A stretch of DNA of 64,000 nucleotides from Rhizobium terricola (GTDB taxonomy: Bacteria; Pseudomonadota; Alphaproteobacteria; Rhizobiales; Rhizobiaceae). The stretch is taken from the NCBI RefSeq assembly GCF_012927355.1, contig NZ_JABBGK010000001.1, positions 186,001-250,000 on the forward strand, written 5' to 3'. The translations under genes were made by a program, and so were the position numbers. Numbering within the stretch: position 1 is the stretch's first letter; each line of letters starts with the position of its first letter. Of the stretch, positions 48,963-57,281 are shown one piece after another. The notes under the pieces were generated by a model that searched no databases, had not been told where the DNA came from, and saw only the letters and a list, made by a program, of their open reading frames with translations.

Positions 48963-49956
48963 TCTCGCTTTCATCTGGGCTGCCATCATCGCCTTTGCGG
49001 TGCTTGCCTATGTCATCCTCGACGGTTTCGACCTCGGTGTCGGCATCCTCTTTCCGTTCTTTCCGGAAAAGCATGACCGCGACCAGATGATGAACTCGGT
49101 GGCGCCGGTCTGGGACGGCAACGAAACCTGGCTGGTGCTCGGCGGCGGAGGACTGATGGCGGTCTTTCCGCTCGCCTATGCGACGATCCTGCCGGCCCTT
49201 TATGCACCGCTGATCGCCATGTTGCTCGGCCTGATCTTCCGTGGCGTCGCCTTCGAATACCGCTGGCGGACGCGGCGCGCGGAGCACCTTTGGAACTTTG
49301 CCTTTGCCGGGGGCTCGATCCTTGCCGCCTTTTCGCAAGGCGTGGCGCTCGGCGCACTCGTTCAGGGCATCCCGGTCGAAGACCGAGCCTATGCCGGCGG
49401 CTGGTGGGACTGGCTGACGCCGTTTTCGATTGCCACCGGTTTTGCGCTGCTGATCGGCTACGGCCTGCTCGGTGCGACCTGGCTGGTGATGAAGACGACG
49501 GGGCCGCTCGCCGAAAAGGCGCGGCGCATGGCGTCAGGTGCGGCGGTCGCAACGGTTGCCGCGATGGGGGCCTTCAGCCTGTGGACGCCGTGGCTGGAGC
49601 CGCTCTATCTCGAGCGCTGGTTCGGCTATCCGACAGCGATCTTCTCGTTCGTCGTGCCTCTCCTGGTGCTCGGCTGCCTGCTCGTCATCCTCAACGGCCT
49701 GCGAGCCGGTCGGGACGTCCTGCCCTTCGTCGCCTCGCTCGGGCTGTTCGTGCTCGGCTATGCGGGCATCGGCATCAGCTTCTATCCCTATATCGTGCCG
49801 GGTTCGCTGACGATCTGGGATGCCGCGGCGCCGCCGGAAAGCCTTGCCTTCCTGCTGGTCGGCGCTGCCGTGCTGGTGCCGATCATTCTCTGCTACACGG
49901 CCTATGCCTACTGGGTGTTCCGCGGCAAGGTCGATCCGGAGGAGGGGTATCACTGA
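48952..49956 (+). CDS. cydB: Cytochrome bd oxidase subunit II
   Basis: A 334-residue subunit II with about eight membrane segments. FDLGVGILFPFFPEKHDRDQ, NSVAPVWDGNETWLVLGGG and RGVAFEYRWR are the CydB/CioB family marks. The ATG at 48952 has the strong site AAGGAGG and overlaps the cydA end by 11 bp, so the two are translated together. Its own stop overlaps the next small gene (TGATG). Confidence 0.95.
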   Translation: MAIDLAFIWAAIIAFAVLAYVILDGFDLGVGILFPFFPEKHDRDQMMNSVAPVWDGNETWLVLGGGGLMAVFPLAYATILPALYAPLIAMLLGLIFRGVAFEYRWRTRRAEHLWNFAFAGGSILAAFSQGVALGALVQGIPVEDRAYAGGWWDWLTPFSIATGFALLIGYGLLGATWLVMKTTGPLAEKARRMASGAAVATVAAMGAFSLWTPWLEPLYLERWFGYPTAIFSFVVPLLVLGCLLVILNGLRAGRDVLPFVASLGLFVLGYAGIGISFYPYIVPGSLTIWDAAAPPESLAFLLVGAAVLVPIILCYTAYAYWVFRGKVDPEEGYH

Positions 49957-50066
49957 TGGCTGAGAAACTTGCAAAGCGCCTCGGCTGGTTCGCCGGCCTG
50001 TGGCTCTTGGGCGTCCTTTCGGTCGGTGCGGTCGCGATGGTCATCAAGCTGTCGCTCGGCGCCTGA
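49956..50066 (+). CDS. Small DUF2474-type bd oxidase partner
   Basis: A 36-residue single-helix membrane protein, MAEKLAKRLGWFAGLWLLGV and on, with one hydrophobic segment. It starts within the cydB stop codon (TGATG) and follows a GGAGGGG site. Short proteins of the DUF2474 kind accompany CioAB oxidases in proteobacteria, analogous in position to CydX, and may help assemble or stabilise the oxidase. Confidence 0.8.
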   Translation: MAEKLAKRLGWFAGLWLLGVLSVGAVAMVIKLSLGA

Positions 50067-50192
50067 GCACGACGGATGGCGCGATTGTGATCGCGAAATC
50101 GGCACTCGTGACTTCAAAACTTCGCGAGCCGTCGCCATATGAGAGCGCAACGGACGTTTCGTCCGACGGCAGTCACGCAGCGAGGAGATGAA

Positions 50193-51191
50193 ATGCGGCG
50201 CTACGGCAAGTTTCTTGGAATTCTGGCAATCGGTCTGGCGACCATGCTGACGGTTGCGGATTTCGCCGAGGCCCGGCGGGCGAGCGGCGGCTTCGGCAGC
50301 CGCGGCACGCGCACCTTCTCGACGCCGTCCACTACCCGGACCGCGCCGGCGCCGGCAGCGCCGATCGAGCGCAGCATGACGCCACGCACGAACGGCACGC
50401 AGCAGCCGGGCACGACCCAGACCAATACCGGCTTCAACCGGCCGGGCGGCCTGTTCGGCGGGCTTGCCGGCGGCCTGATGGGCGGCCTTCTGATGGGCGG
50501 CCTGTTCGGCATGCTGATGGGCTCCGGCTTCGGCGGCGGTTTCGGCTTCCTCGGAATGCTCCTGCAGATCGTGCTGGTCGTGGTTCTGGTCCGTTTCGCC
50601 ATGCGCATGTTCGGCAATCGTCAGACGGCGATGTCCGGCGCGGGCGCCGGCCCGTCGGCCCGCAACGATGCCGGCTCCGGTCCGGGCTTCGAAATCCCGC
50701 GCATGGGAAGCGGCTTTCCGCTCGGCGGCGCATCGGCATCGGCTGCGAAGCCGTCGGCCATGAAGGCCGGCGATGAAATCGGCGTCGGCCAGGTCGATCT
50801 CGACCGTTTCGAAGGTCTTCTCAAGGACATGCAGGCGGCCTATGCGGCCGAGGACTATTCGGCCCTTCGCCGCATCACCACGCCGGAGGCGATGTCCTAT
50901 CTCGCCGAGGAACTGAGCGAAAACGCCACGAAGGGCGTGAAGAACGAGGTGCGTGACGTACATCTGGTTCAGGGCGATGTCGCCGAAGCTTGGCGCGAGG
51001 GCAATGTCGACTATGCGACGGTGGCGATGCGCTACGAGAGCATCGACTATCTGCGCGATCGCACGACCGGCGCCGTCGTCAGCGGCGATGCCGAGAACCT
51101 GTCCGAATCCACCGAGGTCTGGACTTTCGTTCGCCGGCCGGGAACCGACTGGCAGATCTCGGCAATCCAGGCGGTCGGATCGCCCGAGTAA
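50193..51191 (+). CDS. Tim44-like domain protein
   Basis: A 332-residue protein with an N-terminal hydrophobic signal (FLGILAIGLATMLTVADFAEA), then a low-complexity Ser/Thr/Pro-rich part. It has a Gly-rich hydrophobic stretch near residues 88-145 (GGLFGGLAGGLMGGLLMGGL) and a C-terminal Tim44-like domain (LKDMQAAYAAEDYSALRRIT, VKNEVRDVHLVQGDV, VWTFVRRPGTDWQISAIQ). Bacterial Tim44-domain proteins are membrane-associated and of uncertain role. The start at 50193 follows GAGGAG. Confidence 0.88.
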   Translation: MRRYGKFLGILAIGLATMLTVADFAEARRASGGFGSRGTRTFSTPSTTRTAPAPAAPIERSMTPRTNGTQQPGTTQTNTGFNRPGGLFGGLAGGLMGGLLMGGLFGMLMGSGFGGGFGFLGMLLQIVLVVVLVRFAMRMFGNRQTAMSGAGAGPSARNDAGSGPGFEIPRMGSGFPLGGASASAAKPSAMKAGDEIGVGQVDLDRFEGLLKDMQAAYAAEDYSALRRITTPEAMSYLAEELSENATKGVKNEVRDVHLVQGDVAEAWREGNVDYATVAMRYESIDYLRDRTTGAVVSGDAENLSESTEVWTFVRRPGTDWQISAIQAVGSPE

Positions 51192-51220
51192 GGGCAAGCG
51201 CCCCAGTCATTTGGACAGAA

Positions 51221-51256
51221 CGAAGAAGGCAGAACGCTCGCGTTCTGCCTTCTTCG
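51221..51256. terminator. Perfect 16-bp hairpin between convergent genes
   Basis: CGAAGAAGGCAGAACG (51221-51236) pairs base for base with CGTTCTGCCTTCTTCG (51241-51256) around CTCG. It lies between the convergent Tim44-like and lytic transglycosylase genes and is a likely two-way terminator. Confidence 0.8.
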
Positions 51257-51293
51257 ATTCGAGGATACGCGTATTAGGACGAATGCCCGGAGG

Positions 51294-51878
51294 TCAGTTC
51301 GGGCACTCCTTCAACTGGCGGGCATAGGTATAGGTTATGTCGGTGAAGCGCTTCGCACCCTGCAGCGCCTCCCGATTGTTCCGCCAGCTGCCGCGGGTAT
51401 AGCCGGCATGGCCGGAGTGGTAGGCGAGATAAAGCTGGTAGGGCTCGTTGAGCGGAATGCCGTTCTTCTCCGCCGTCTGGCGATGATACCAGCCGATGAA
51501 CTGCATCGCGTCGGCAAAGTCGGTGCGGCGGGCGGCGTAACGGCCGGTCTCTCGCTGGTAGCGGTCCCAGGTGCCGTCGAGCGCCTGCGAATAGCCGTAG
51601 GCGGTGGACTTCCTCTTCCAGGGGATGAAGCCGAGCAGCTTGGTGCGCGGCGGCTTGGCGTCGTGGCGGAAGCCGGATTCCGTGTAGATCGTCGCCATCA
51701 GGATCGGCACCGGAACGCCGTATTCCCGCTCTGTCTTCTCGGCCGCGCGCCGCCAGTTGTTGAACAGGCCGTCGCGTTGCTCGAAGATCGCGCAGGCGTT
51801 CTTCGTCTGGCTTGGCGGCTTGGCGCAAGCGGTCAGCAACAGCATGACGCTGAGGGTGGAGACAAGGGCGGTACGCAT
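51294..51878 (-). CDS. Lytic transglycosylase-type lipoprotein
   Basis: A 194-residue lipoprotein with lipobox LLTAC near residue 18. The SLT-like domain shows YGVPVPILMATIYTESGFR, with the catalytic Glu in YTESGF, then KSTAYGYSQALDGTWDRYQR and FADAMQFIGWY. It should cut peptidoglycan glycan strands in the periplasm or at the outer membrane. It ends the ordinary chromosomal block; the AT-richer patch begins just upstream of its start. Confidence 0.9.
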   Translation of the reverse strand: MRTALVSTLSVMLLLTACAKPPSQTKNACAIFEQRDGLFNNWRRAAEKTEREYGVPVPILMATIYTESGFRHDAKPPRTKLLGFIPWKRKSTAYGYSQALDGTWDRYQRETGRYAARRTDFADAMQFIGWYHRQTAEKNGIPLNEPYQLYLAYHSGHAGYTRGSWRNNREALQGAKRFTDITYTYARQLKECPN

Positions 51879-52190
51879 GACAAAGACCTCGCTTGGAGCG
51901 CCCAGTCTATTCCTTAAAATTTAATGAAAAGTTGCCGGACCTTTATGGGTGCAGGCAGGGGCGGCGCTCGCATCGTCATGAGGACGCCGACCTGTACGAT
52001 TTGGTTGATCGCCGTCGTCGAACTGGCGCGCACTTCACTGAACCAGACGTACGGTCCGACGACAGCGAGTGCGAGCAGTTCGAGGAATGGTCCATCGTCG
52101 TCCAGGTAGCACGCCGACGCTCATCAGAAGGTGCCGAAAACAAACCACTGTCTTAGCCTATTCAGGCACGGGGGAGACGGGTAATACTAA
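51879..52190. other. Intergenic start of an AT-richer accessory patch
   Basis: About 310 bp without a gene I can support. Open frames of up to ~87 codons occur on the plus strand (51893-52156) but lack a family N-terminus, and I recognise no domain. It may hold decayed coding sequence. Base composition shifts towards lower GC beginning around 52140. Confidence 0.35.
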
Positions 52191-52475
52191 GAAAGCGGGA
52201 AATGCAGATCGCACTATGAAATCGAGAATTCGCAGGACTGGAATGCAACCATCAATCAAATCGAGGTGAAGAGTCGCAAAATTGGCAAGCGGGTTCACGG
52301 AGCCGAGCAAGAACAGTGGGCGGCAGAGGCTGCTACGCATCTTCGGTTCATTAAAAACGCCTGGCGAAACCATGCGATGCATCCGCTTGAAAAGTACGAT
52401 ACAGAGCGTGCGGTGGCCATTTTTGATCGCACACGACCGTTCATGCAGCAGCTCAGTAAGCAATTTTCGGAATAA
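52191..52475 (+). pseudogene. Truncated C-terminal fragment of a HEPN-like gene
   Basis: An open frame from 52191 (after a stop at 52188) to 52475 codes for the C-terminal end of a larger family. RKIGKRVHGAEQEQWAAEAA, HLRFIKNAWRNHAMHPLEKY and DTERAVAIFDRTRPFMQQLS resemble the end of proteobacterial HEPN-like hypothetical proteins (R-N-x-x-x-H motif in WRNHAMH). No proper start or N-terminal part exists; the only start-like codon is GTG at 52266. It is likely a remnant of an invading gene. Confidence 0.55.
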
Positions 52476-52601
52476 GGGCCGGGAATCGCTACCTGGGCAT
52501 CATGCGCCTTGAGGAGCCAATCCTCGAATCGGCGCTGAAAGGTCTTCAACTGAGGTTTGAGGAATGCAACTGCGTCACTAGGCTTCGCGCTATCAAATGG
52601 C

Positions 52602-53243
52602 TCAAGGTGGGGGTGGGAGGACGTCACCTAAAGTGTCCTCAAGGAGTACCGTGAACGCCGTTATCTGCTGCAGGTCAGGGAATTCACTCTTGTTCCGGCC
52701 CCACCATCCCTTCACATCACTGTAGAGCATCCATACGAATTTGTGGTTCTCGCGGTAAAAGGCAGTGAGGTCGAGCGTTGCGCGCTCATATTTGACATGC
52801 GTACTTGCCGTGTTTCGGACGGCTCGAAACCTTTTCGCAAAGTCGATTGGAGCTGCGTCTGGGTAATGACTGATGTGATTTTCCAGGTAGGTGGACATGC
52901 CTCGAAGTATGGCTTCTCGCTTGTTGGTAAGTAATCTTTGGACGTGGGATGTAATGTAGTTGTCAGCGTCCGTATGCGATTTCCCGGGGAAGCCTGTGTC
53001 CCGGAAATCGCGTCTCGCTGCCCCCATTAGAAACTCGTATAGGTGAAGAACAAATCTCGCGTACGCGTTGTATGTTTTGTAGGCCAGTCGGCGGTCATGG
53101 CCAGTCAGGATTAGCCGTTTTGCTGATTGGGAGAATTCCTCGAAAGCATCGTCGCAGCGAAGAAACTCGTGCTGCAATGCTATGACCAGTGCCAGATCTG
53201 TTTGATCTCCAACCGTAAATTTCACTGCCCGTTTCCCTTTCAA
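52602..53243 (-). CDS. Hypothetical protein with a HEPN-like motif
   Basis: A 213-residue protein I do not recognise by name. It is mostly helical, with TYNAYARFVLHLYEFLMGAA followed by a core that contains FRAVRNTASTHVKYERATLD. The R-N-x4-H pattern (RNTASTH) fits the HEPN ribonuclease motif found in abortive-infection and toxin proteins. Codon use and GC content are unlike its neighbours. It ends in DVLPPPP. The start at 53243 (MKGKRAVKFTVG) is the longest option. Function unproven; defence or toxin role is inference. Confidence 0.6.
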   Translation of the reverse strand: MKGKRAVKFTVGDQTDLALVIALQHEFLRCDDAFEEFSQSAKRLILTGHDRRLAYKTYNAYARFVLHLYEFLMGAARRDFRDTGFPGKSHTDADNYITSHVQRLLTNKREAILRGMSTYLENHISHYPDAAPIDFAKRFRAVRNTASTHVKYERATLDLTAFYRENHKFVWMLYSDVKGWWGRNKSEFPDLQQITAFTVLLEDTLGDVLPPPP

Positions 53244-53350
53244 TCACGTCAATCGCGCAACTGCTGGGATGCACAGCAAGGTGCCCCCTTCCGCGCAGAG
53301 GTGAGTCATCTTATCTATTGTTGATGTAAGCAAGCTAGGGAGGACAGAAA

Positions 53351-53608
53351 ATGACTGTAGTTAAAGAGTTCGATCATGACGGAAGTCATTTTAGGATCGC
53401 GAAGTCGAGCATTGGTGAAAACTGGGAGTACAAGATATTTTGCGATAGCGCTCAAATCGGGAGCATTATTACAGCCAGCGTTGAGGTCGTCGCTGATGCA
53501 TCTCGCCAAGGATACAACGTGGATGAAATAGTCGGTACAGAGTTGGAAGGAGCCGTCAAAAACATCTTCGGCTTCCAAACGAAACTCAAGCGCCCGTCAG
53601 GAACGTAA
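53351..53608 (+). CDS. Small hypothetical protein, 85 residues
   Basis: An 85-residue protein, MTVVKEFDHDGSHFRIAKSS and on, with a strong ribosome site GGGAGG 7 bases before the ATG. The composition suggests an alpha/beta fold with two short strands at the start and a helix near EVVADASRQGYNVDEI. No family is recognised. It sits in the AT-richer patch, divergent from the HEPN-like gene, and a hairpin follows its stop. It may belong to the same acquired unit. Confidence 0.6.
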   Translation: MTVVKEFDHDGSHFRIAKSSIGENWEYKIFCDSAQIGSIITASVEVVADASRQGYNVDEIVGTELEGAVKNIFGFQTKLKRPSGT

Positions 53609-53653
53609 CCGGTACTGTTCTAAGGGTCTGAATGGGACCGTTTCTGACAGCGG

Positions 53654-53674
53654 CCGGAATTCACCAAATTCCGG
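53654..53674 (+). terminator. Hairpin after the small orphan gene
   Basis: Stem CCGGAATT (53654-53661) / AATTCCGG (53667-53674) with CACCA loop, followed by TTCTCT. It is a fair terminator for the gene ending at 53608. Confidence 0.65.
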
Positions 53675-53728
53675 TTCTCTATGTCAAAATTCTGATATCG
53701 CGCGGCAAGCTAAACAGGAAGAGATTAA

Positions 53729-53805
53729 TGGTAGCGGGAGGCGGACTTGAACCGCCGACCTTGGGGTTATGAATCCCACGCTCTAACCACCTGAGCTACC
53801 CCGCC
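53729..53805 (-). tRNA. tRNA-Met (anticodon CAT)
   Basis: A 77-base tRNA on the minus strand including an encoded CCA. The D arm is GCTC / GAGC, the anticodon stem TGGGA / CCCCA (one mismatch or wobble) holds loop TTCATAA with anticodon CAT, and the T arm is GGCGG / CCGCC with TTCAAGT. The D loop and the first base pair suggest elongator rather than initiator Met, since there are no three G-C pairs ending the anticodon stem. Confidence 0.95.
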
Positions 53806-53941
53806 ACACATCGCGAAGGCCTGCTGAAAAGCGGAGCCGTCCGAAGCGATGGGCGGCTTATAAGGCGATGATCCTGCCAGTGTCAAGCGCGAGATCAGCA
53901 AAAACCCAAGCCCTTCTGTGGACTTGGCCGATCGCCGCCGA

Positions 53942-55153
53942 TCAGGCCGCAACCGGGCTTGCAAGCAGGGCCTTCAGCTGGCTTTCCGCATCGGCTGCGC
54001 GCTCGGACCGATCGATGAAACCGCCGCCATAGACGCGGGCGTCCGCACCGGGCGCGGAGTAGAGCACGCAGGCCTGGCCGGGTGCGATGCCGGCTTCGCC
54101 GATTTCCAGATCGACATAGACGCCGTTTTCGTCGGCGTGCAGCATGGCGGGCGCCGGCGGGCGCGTGGAGCGGACCTTGGCGAAGCAGGCAAAGCCGTCG
54201 CGGGCCATGTCATCGAGCGACGCGTCGCCGAGCCAGTTGATGTCGCGCAGATAGACGCGGTGGGTCTCCAGCGCCTCGCGCGGGCCGACGATCACGCGGC
54301 GCGAGCGGGCGTCGAGATAGACGACGTAGAGCGGTTCGCCGGTGGCGACGCCGAGGCCCTTCCGCTGGCCGATCGTGTAGTGAAGGATGCCTTCATGGGT
54401 TCCGAGCACGCGGCCGTCGAGATGGACGATCTCGCCGCCGAGCGCCGAATCCGGGCGGAGCTTGGTGATGATGTCGGCATACTTGCCCTGCGGCACGAAG
54501 CAGATGTCCTGGCTGTCGGCCTTCTGGGCGACGACGAGGCCCATCTCCTCGGCCAGCACCCTGACCTCGGCCTTGGACATGGCGCCGAGCGGGAAGCGCA
54601 GGTAGTCGATCTGTTCCTGCGTGGTGGCGAAGAGGAAGTAGCTCTGGTCGCGTTCGCTGTCGATCGGACGGAAGAGGGCGCGGTGGCCCGGATCGTCCGG
54701 CAGGGGCACGGACTTCGAGCGGATGTAGTGGCCGGTCGCCAGCGCGTCGGCGCCGAGTTCGCGGGCTGTCGCCAGAAGATCGGCGAACTTGACCGTCTGG
54801 TTGCAGGCGACGCAGGGGATCGGCGTCTCGCCCGCGACATAGCTTTCCATGAAGGGATTGATGACGGTGTCGCGAAAACGCTGTTCGTAGTCGAGCACGT
54901 AATGGGGAATGCCGAGTGTCTCGCAGACGCGGCGGGCATCATCGATGTCCTGTCCGGCGCAGCAGGAACCGGCGCGGTGGACGGCGGCGCCGTGGTCATA
55001 AAGCTGCAGCGTGATGCCGAGGACGTCGTAACCTTCGCGTTTCAGCAGGCCGGCGACGACCGAGGAGTCGACCCCGCCCGACATGGCGACGACGACGCGC
55101 GTATCTTCCGGCTTCTTGTCAAAATCCAGCGTGTTCACGGGCTTTTCCGTCAA
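53942..55153 (-). CDS. mnmA: tRNA 2-thiouridylase MnmA
   Basis: A 403-residue tRNA-specific 2-thiouridylase, adding sulfur at U34 of tRNA-Lys, -Glu and -Gln. The PP-loop [20 protein letters not shown] is near residue 22; the two catalytic cysteines are in [15 protein letters not shown] and [15 protein letters not shown], and the tRNA-contact region ALATGHYIR is present. An extra cysteine pair ([20 protein letters not shown]) is usual for alphaproteobacteria. It reads away from the tRNA-Met patch. Confidence 0.96.
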   Translation of the reverse strand: MTEKPVNTLDFDKKPEDTRVVVAMSGGVDSSVVAGLLKREGYDVLGITLQLYDHGAAVHRAGSCCAGQDIDDARRVCETLGIPHYVLDYEQRFRDTVINPFMESYVAGETPIPCVACNQTVKFADLLATARELGADALATGHYIRSKSVPLPDDPGHRALFRPIDSERDQSYFLFATTQEQIDYLRFPLGAMSKAEVRVLAEEMGLVVAQKADSQDICFVPQGKYADIITKLRPDSALGGEIVHLDGRVLGTHEGILHYTIGQRKGLGVATGEPLYVVYLDARSRRVIVGPREALETHRVYLRDINWLGDASLDDMARDGFACFAKVRSTRPPAPAMLHADENGVYVDLEIGEAGIAPGQACVLYSAPGADARVYGGGFIDRSERAADAESQLKALLASPVAA

Positions 55154-55353
55154 TCTGATGCGTTTGCGAGGCGAGGTACGGAGCGCCGTTCCACCATTGA
55201 CGGCATGCCGGCATGGGATTTGGGCAAATTGCAGTCCGTCGACCAGTCAGGCCTCGACCTTATTGTTGACGGATATAGAAAGGATTGCCGTTCCACGCAA
55301 GGGGCGCCGATTCGCGGTGCTGTCATGGCGGGTATGAAGGAGGCGCACGCAAG

Positions 55354-56343
55354 ATGGCGAATGGTCTGAAGCTCACGGCTGTCGAGGATGTCTTTCCGGT
55401 CGCCGGCACGTTCACGATCTCGCGTGGGTCGCGCACCGAGATCCGGGTGGTGACGGTGACACTTTCGGACGGCGCGCACGAGGGGCGGGGCGAGTGCGTG
55501 CCCTATGCGCGCTACGGCGAAACCGTCGACGGGGTGATCGACACCATTCTCGGAACCGCGAAGGATCTTGAAAACGGTCTCGACCGGCTGGCGCTTCAGA
55601 CAAGGCTGCCCGGTGGCGCGGCGCGCAACGCGCTCGACTGCGCCTTCTGGGATCTCGAGGCCAAACGCGCCGGAAAGCCGGTCTGGCAAATCGCCGGCCT
55701 TGCCGCGCCCCGGTCCATCGAGACGGCATTCACGCTCTCGCTCGGCGCACCGGAGAGCATGCGGGAGGCCGCGGCGAAGAATGCGCATCGGCCGCTTCTC
55801 AAGGTCAAGCTCGGGACCGATGACGACCTCGGCCGCATCGAGGCGGTGCGGTCCGGCGCGCCGGACGCCCGCATCATCGTCGATGCCAACGAAGGGTGGA
55901 CCGTCGAGCAGTATCAGGCGCTGGCGCCGACGCTCGTCCGGCTCGGCGTTGCGCTGGTGGAACAGCCGCTGCCGGCTGGCCAGGACGATGCCCTGAGCCG
56001 GATCGAACGCGTCCTGCCGATCTGCGCCGACGAAAGCTGTCATGATCGGGCGTCTCTCGCCAAGCTCGCCGGCAAGTACGACGCGATCAACATCAAGCTC
56101 GACAAGACCGGCGGGCTCACCGAGGCTCTCCTGATGCGCGACGCGGCGGTGGCCGCCGGTTTCGACATCATGGTCGGCTGCATGCTCGGCACTTCGCTTG
56201 CCATGGCCCCGGCTTTCCTGGTGGCGCAAGGGGCGAGCTTCGCCGATCTCGACGGGCCGCTGCTGCTTGCCGCCGACCGCGAGCCGCCGATCCGCTACGA
56301 CGGATCGATCATGCACGCACCGGAACCGGCACTCTGGGGATGA
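55354..56343 (+). CDS. Dipeptide epimerase (enolase superfamily)
   Basis: A 329-residue enolase-superfamily enzyme of the L-Ala-D/L-Glu epimerase type, used in recycling or breaking down cell-wall dipeptides. Catalytic residues visible: LLKVKLG (Lys), VDANEGW and EQPLPAG (metal ligands), ICADESCHD, and INIKLDKTGG (second Lys); VGCMLGTSL closes the barrel. The start at MANGLKLTAVED (55354) follows GAAGGAGG-like sequence. The stop is 2 bp from the stop of the convergent methyltransferase gene. Confidence 0.9.
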   Translation: MANGLKLTAVEDVFPVAGTFTISRGSRTEIRVVTVTLSDGAHEGRGECVPYARYGETVDGVIDTILGTAKDLENGLDRLALQTRLPGGAARNALDCAFWDLEAKRAGKPVWQIAGLAAPRSIETAFTLSLGAPESMREAAAKNAHRPLLKVKLGTDDDLGRIEAVRSGAPDARIIVDANEGWTVEQYQALAPTLVRLGVALVEQPLPAGQDDALSRIERVLPICADESCHDRASLAKLAGKYDAINIKLDKTGGLTEALLMRDAAVAAGFDIMVGCMLGTSLAMAPAFLVAQGASFADLDGPLLLAADREPPIRYDGSIMHAPEPALWG

Positions 56344-56345
56344 GT

Positions 56346-57080
56346 TCAGCCGCGCGGTCTCGGCGGCCGCGTGTTCGCTTTCGGCTGTGAGGTTGTCTTC
56401 GCCGCGGCCGGACCATTGGTTGCCAGCCAGATCACATGCCGTGCGCCGCGTTTGCGGCCGGCGCGGATATGCTCTTCCTTGACGTCAAAGCCGATCGTCG
56501 ACAGCCTCCGCGTGAAGCCCTGGTCGGGTCCCTGGGACCAGACGGCGAGCACGCCCTTCGGGCGTAGCGCGGCTTTTGCGGCGCGCAGGCCGGCATAATC
56601 GTAGAGCCCGTCATTGGATTCGCGCGTCAGCCCTTCCGGGCCGTTGTCGACGTCGAGCAGGATGGCGTCGAAAGCGGCGCGCGAGCGCTCGATCAGTGCG
56701 GCGACATCGCCCACATGCACTGTGACGCGCGGGTCGTCGAGGCTGCCCTTGTAGACCTCGGCCATCGGACCGCGCGCCCAATCGACGACCGCCGGCACCA
56801 GCTCGGCCACCGTGATCCTGGCGTCTGCCGGAAGGACGGAGAGCGCGGCGCGCAAGGTGAAGCCCATGCCGAGGCCGCCGATCAGGACATGCGGCCGCTG
56901 CCGCTCCTTGATGCGCTCCCAGGACAGGGTCGCAAGCGCCTCCTCCGAGCCGCTGAGGCGGCTGTTCATCAGCTCGTTGGTGCCGAGCATGATGGAAAAC
57001 TCGGTGCCGCGCTGCTTGAGGCGCAATTCGCCGCCCCCACCGGGAATGCTGGCGGCATCAAGCTGGATCCAGGGGAGCAT
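56346..57080 (-). CDS. Spermidine synthase-like methyltransferase-fold protein
   Basis: A 244-residue Rossmann protein resembling the SpeE/spermidine-synthase-like class without a clear polyamine site. The SAM-type motif is VLIGGLGMGFTLRAALSVLP, then ITVAELVPAVVDWARG and AILLDVDNGPEGLTRESNDG. A transferase using SAM or decarboxylated SAM is likely, with unknown acceptor. The start is at MLPWIQLDA (57080), preceded by GGAAG; the much longer open frame upstream on this strand is a shadow of the aldolase gene. Confidence 0.85.
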   Translation of the reverse strand: MLPWIQLDAASIPGGGGELRLKQRGTEFSIMLGTNELMNSRLSGSEEALATLSWERIKERQRPHVLIGGLGMGFTLRAALSVLPADARITVAELVPAVVDWARGPMAEVYKGSLDDPRVTVHVGDVAALIERSRAAFDAILLDVDNGPEGLTRESNDGLYDYAGLRAAKAALRPKGVLAVWSQGPDQGFTRRLSTIGFDVKEEHIRAGRKRGARHVIWLATNGPAAAKTTSQPKANTRPPRPRG

Positions 57081-57281
57081 GGCGATCTTCCGGAGGTCGT
57101 GAATGAAGCGCCCTCGTATCACGACGAAGACGGCGAGTTCAATCTGCGCCTCCGGCGACATGTTCGGCCGGGACAATGCGCCTTCCGGTCTTGCTGCGCT
57201 CATATATCTGTCGTTAGTGTTGTCAGACAACTGCGTCGGCTCAAGGCGCCCAGTCAATTTTTCGGAGAGAGAGTTTTTTCC

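Noticed and set aside
51893-52156. Plus-strand frame of 87 codons before the HEPN fragment
   Set aside because: No ribosome site, no family resemblance, and low-complexity Arg/Asp-rich composition; too weak to call a gene.
53729-53805. Initiator tRNA-fMet as an alternative identity
   Set aside because: The anticodon stem lacks the three consecutive G-C pairs of the initiator, and the acceptor end pairs by wobble; elongator Met fits better.
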